Shown one piece after another: positions 62,582 through 64,000 of a stretch of 64,000 bases of DNA (its first letter is position 1; each line of letters begins with the position of its first letter). The stretch lies in the NCBI GenBank assembly GCA_002724925.1, contig PBQA01000020.1:1-64000 (forward strand). The letters are read 5' to 3'. Source of the stretch: Oceanospirillaceae bacterium. GTDB taxonomy: Bacteria > Pseudomonadota > Gammaproteobacteria > Pseudomonadales > Oceanobacteraceae. The notes below the pieces were generated by a model, which was not told the origin of the DNA, searched no databases, and saw only the letters and a program-made list of their open reading frames with translations. Position numbers and translations under genes: made by a program.

Positions 62582-63214
62582 TTATTCGTCTTCATCTTTC
62601 TGACCGCGCTTTTCCTTCAGGCGATCCATGTCGTGGTGACGCCACTTATCGCGCTCTTCGCGCTGCATCTTACGCCATTTTTTCTTCTGCTCTTCCGTCA
62701 GAACAGACTTCACCGTTTTCTCAAAGTCACGACGATCTTTTTCGCGCATTTTCATGCTGACCGGCCACTCTTCTTCAGAGCACAAGGATAACTTTTCTTC
62801 GAGCTCAGATTTCTGCTCACTCGTCAGATCAAGTTTTCGGGAAAGACGCTCCAGATGCTCTTCGCGGCCTTCTTTTTCACGCTTGCGTACCTGCTCTTCC
62901 GCGATCGCTTGCTGCTCATCCGTCAGTACCGAGCGGATTTCTTCACGCATCTGTACATAGAGATCCTGACGTTGTTCACGACGTTCTTTACCTGCAGCTT
63001 CGCTGGGCTTCATCTCACGAAAGCGATCTCGATACCTGTCTTCAATCGCATCGATCTGCTCCTGCTGCTCATCGGACAGATTCAGCGAACTTTCCCAGTC
63101 GACTTTCTTCTGGCGGTCATCGAATCCCCAAGCCTGTGCGGTCGTCATCAACACACCGCAGGCAACAAGACTCAAAGAGCGTTGGAAGCGGGCAATGGGA
63201 GAAGGCATTTTCAT
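62582..63214 (-). CDS. Spy/CpxP-like periplasmic coiled-coil protein
   Basis: The 210 residues have a signal peptide (~1-30, ending 'TTAQAWG'). The mature part is almost wholly charged helix with three LTxxQ-type motifs ('VLTDEQQ', 'LTSEQK', 'LTEEQKKKW') and 'LNLSDEQQEQIDAIE', the pattern of CpxP/Spy chaperone-like stress proteins. It is longer than Spy (~160) and ends in a strongly charged tail. A periplasmic chaperone or stress role is inferred from the motif. Confidence 0.8.
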   Translation of the reverse strand: MKMPSPIARFQRSLSLVACGVLMTTAQAWGFDDRQKKVDWESSLNLSDEQQEQIDAIEDRYRDRFREMKPSEAAGKERREQRQDLYVQMREEIRSVLTDEQQAIAEEQVRKREKEGREEHLERLSRKLDLTSEQKSELEEKLSLCSEEEWPVSMKMREKDRRDFEKTVKSVLTEEQKKKWRKMQREERDKWRHHDMDRLKEKRGQKDEDE

Positions 63215-63322
63215 AAATCGATCCTGTGATACGGTGCTTACTATCAGGTTATACTAGGCGTCACAGCCCAAAATTTGTGTCCGACATTGCAAAGATTTGT
63301 CGCTGCCCCGGAGGATGTACAA

Positions 63323-63907
63323 ATGACTGAAGAAGATGAGCTCTTTCTGCAGGAGATGCAGGGAGTTAAAAAGCTGCAAACGCAGGAGCGCGTCCCCCTT
63401 CGTCGTGATCAGAAAGACAACAATACAGCGGCACGCCGCTCTGCGGCTGTTTCTCAGGAGACGGTCAGTGATAAGAACCACCTTCGCGCCAGTGAAGTCC
63501 CCAGAGTCGGTCCTCACGATGTACTTGGGTTCAAACGCCCCGGTATTCAGGATGGCGTCTTCCGTAAACTACGACTGGGTAAGTACGAGATAGAAGCTCG
63601 CCTTGATCTTCACCGGCGTACGATTGAAGAAGCGAGGCGCGAAGTTTACCGCTTTGTGAACGACTGCATTGGCGCAGACATCAGAAGCGTTCTGATCATG
63701 CCTGGAAAAGGGGATCGCAACGAGGGTGATCCGGCTGTACTAAAGAGTTATCTGGTGTTCTGGCTTGAAGAGTTAGAAGATGTCCAGGCTTTCCATACTG
63801 CGCAGCCTCAGAACGGCGGCAGCGGTGCCTTCTATGTATTACTCCGTAAGAGTGAACGCAAGAAACAACAGGCCCGCGAGCAGTTCAGTAAAGGGCGTGT
63901 TTACTAA
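63323..63907 (+). CDS. Smr-domain protein (SmrA-like)
   Basis: The protein has 194 residues from the ATG 63323 (GGAGG 9 bp upstream); the frame opens 16 codons earlier. The N-terminal ~80 residues are basic and low in structure. The Smr domain (~95-190) has 'ARLDLHRRTIEEARREVYRFV', 'VLIMPGKGDRN' (the GKG motif) and 'QNGGSGAFYVLLRK'. Smr domains related to the MutS2 C-terminus have nicking nuclease or RNA endonuclease activity. Confidence 0.92.
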   Translation: MTEEDELFLQEMQGVKKLQTQERVPLRRDQKDNNTAARRSAAVSQETVSDKNHLRASEVPRVGPHDVLGFKRPGIQDGVFRKLRLGKYEIEARLDLHRRTIEEARREVYRFVNDCIGADIRSVLIMPGKGDRNEGDPAVLKSYLVFWLEELEDVQAFHTAQPQNGGSGAFYVLLRKSERKKQQAREQFSKGRVY

Positions 63908-63912
63908 AGCGG

Positions 63913-64000
63913 CTACTGACCTTGCGCTATCTCAGCATCCATCTGATCTATCTGCGCAGCCATCAGGGCCTGAACCTCATCGGCGAGATGCTTGGCGTCG
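63913..64000 (-). CDS. 3' end of a gene entering from the right edge
   Basis: Twenty-eight sense codons are open before a TAG at 63913-63915, reading 'DAKHLADEVQALMAAQIDQM' and then 'DAEIAQGQ'. The helical, Ala/Gln/Asp-rich character looks coding. The gene is cut by the window edge and cannot be named. It is convergent with the Smr gene, 5 bp apart. Confidence 0.5.
   Translation of the reverse strand, partial: DAKHLADEVQALMAAQIDQMDAEIAQGQ

Overview
The window looks like chromosomal DNA from a marine or halophilic gammaproteobacterium, probably of the Oceanospirillales/Pseudomonas-like branch. The evidence is a complete ectoine operon with its dedicated aspartokinase, a urease operon, an intracellular polyhydroxyalkanoate depolymerase, and a block (pilU-pilT / yggS-proC-yggT-metX-metW-DUF4426-rdgB-hemW) whose order I recall from Pseudomonas. 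The genus cannot be fixed from the sequence alone.

Layout. (1) 1-8.6 kb is an AT-rich accessory segment, all on the minus strand. It holds one intact and two decayed copies of a putative polymorphic-toxin C-terminal module with a PD-(D/E)XK-like nuclease motif. Each copy ends exactly on the start codon of a large beta-propeller gene that I propose as its partner or immunity gene. Two small unknown genes and an interrupted ORF are interleaved. (2) 8.7-9.3 kb holds the 3' half of a tRNA-Arg(CCG) gene with its terminator, an exact 22-nt copy of the tRNA end, and a degenerate repeat array. This looks like the end of an integrated element that extends leftward out of the window. (3) 9.4-11.2 kb has two membrane-linked unknowns. 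(4) 11.4-17 kb is the urease operon ureDABCE-(75-aa membrane protein)-FG. (5) 17-20.6 kb has a TlpA-like thioredoxin fused to an integral membrane domain, a DUF2805 protein, a CLCA_X-type putative metalloprotein and a pair of overlapping single-pass proteins built of short 'I-P-V' beta repeats. (6) 20.6-33.8 kb is a surface/secretion cluster: a 2703-residue Ig-like/thrombospondin-3 protein ending in an outer-membrane barrel, a TIGR03032 protein, a subtilisin, three tandem phage-collar (MdpB-type) proteins, a GNAT acetyltransferase and a DUF6916 protein.

(7) 34-37.5 kb is a molybdenum-cofactor operon moaA-mobA-moaB-moaC-moaD-moaE, preceded by a probable Moco riboswitch. (8) 37.5-46.7 kb is the core block of twitching-motility ATPases, PLP homeostasis, proline and methionine synthesis, nucleotide sanitation and HemW. 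(9) 46.7-53.5 kb has a patatin-like phospholipase, then ectABC-ask plus a translationally overlapping TPR membrane protein, with a divergent MarR-type ectR. (10) 53.7-64 kb has a thiolase, a degenerate C39-like protein, an acyl-CoA ligase, an MFS transporter, a PHA depolymerase, an Mpo1-like protein, a periplasmic binding protein, a DUF481 barrel, a Spy/CpxP-like protein, an Smr protein and the 3' end of a further gene.

The most interesting region is the toxin/propeller array next to the tRNA-Arg scar. Next come the giant surface protein, which carries an internal sorting-like segment followed by a second signal-like segment and a barrel, and its conserved-looking neighbours. A recurring oddity is short tandem duplication across gene 3' ends including the stop codon (ureC, moaA and the DUF481 gene).
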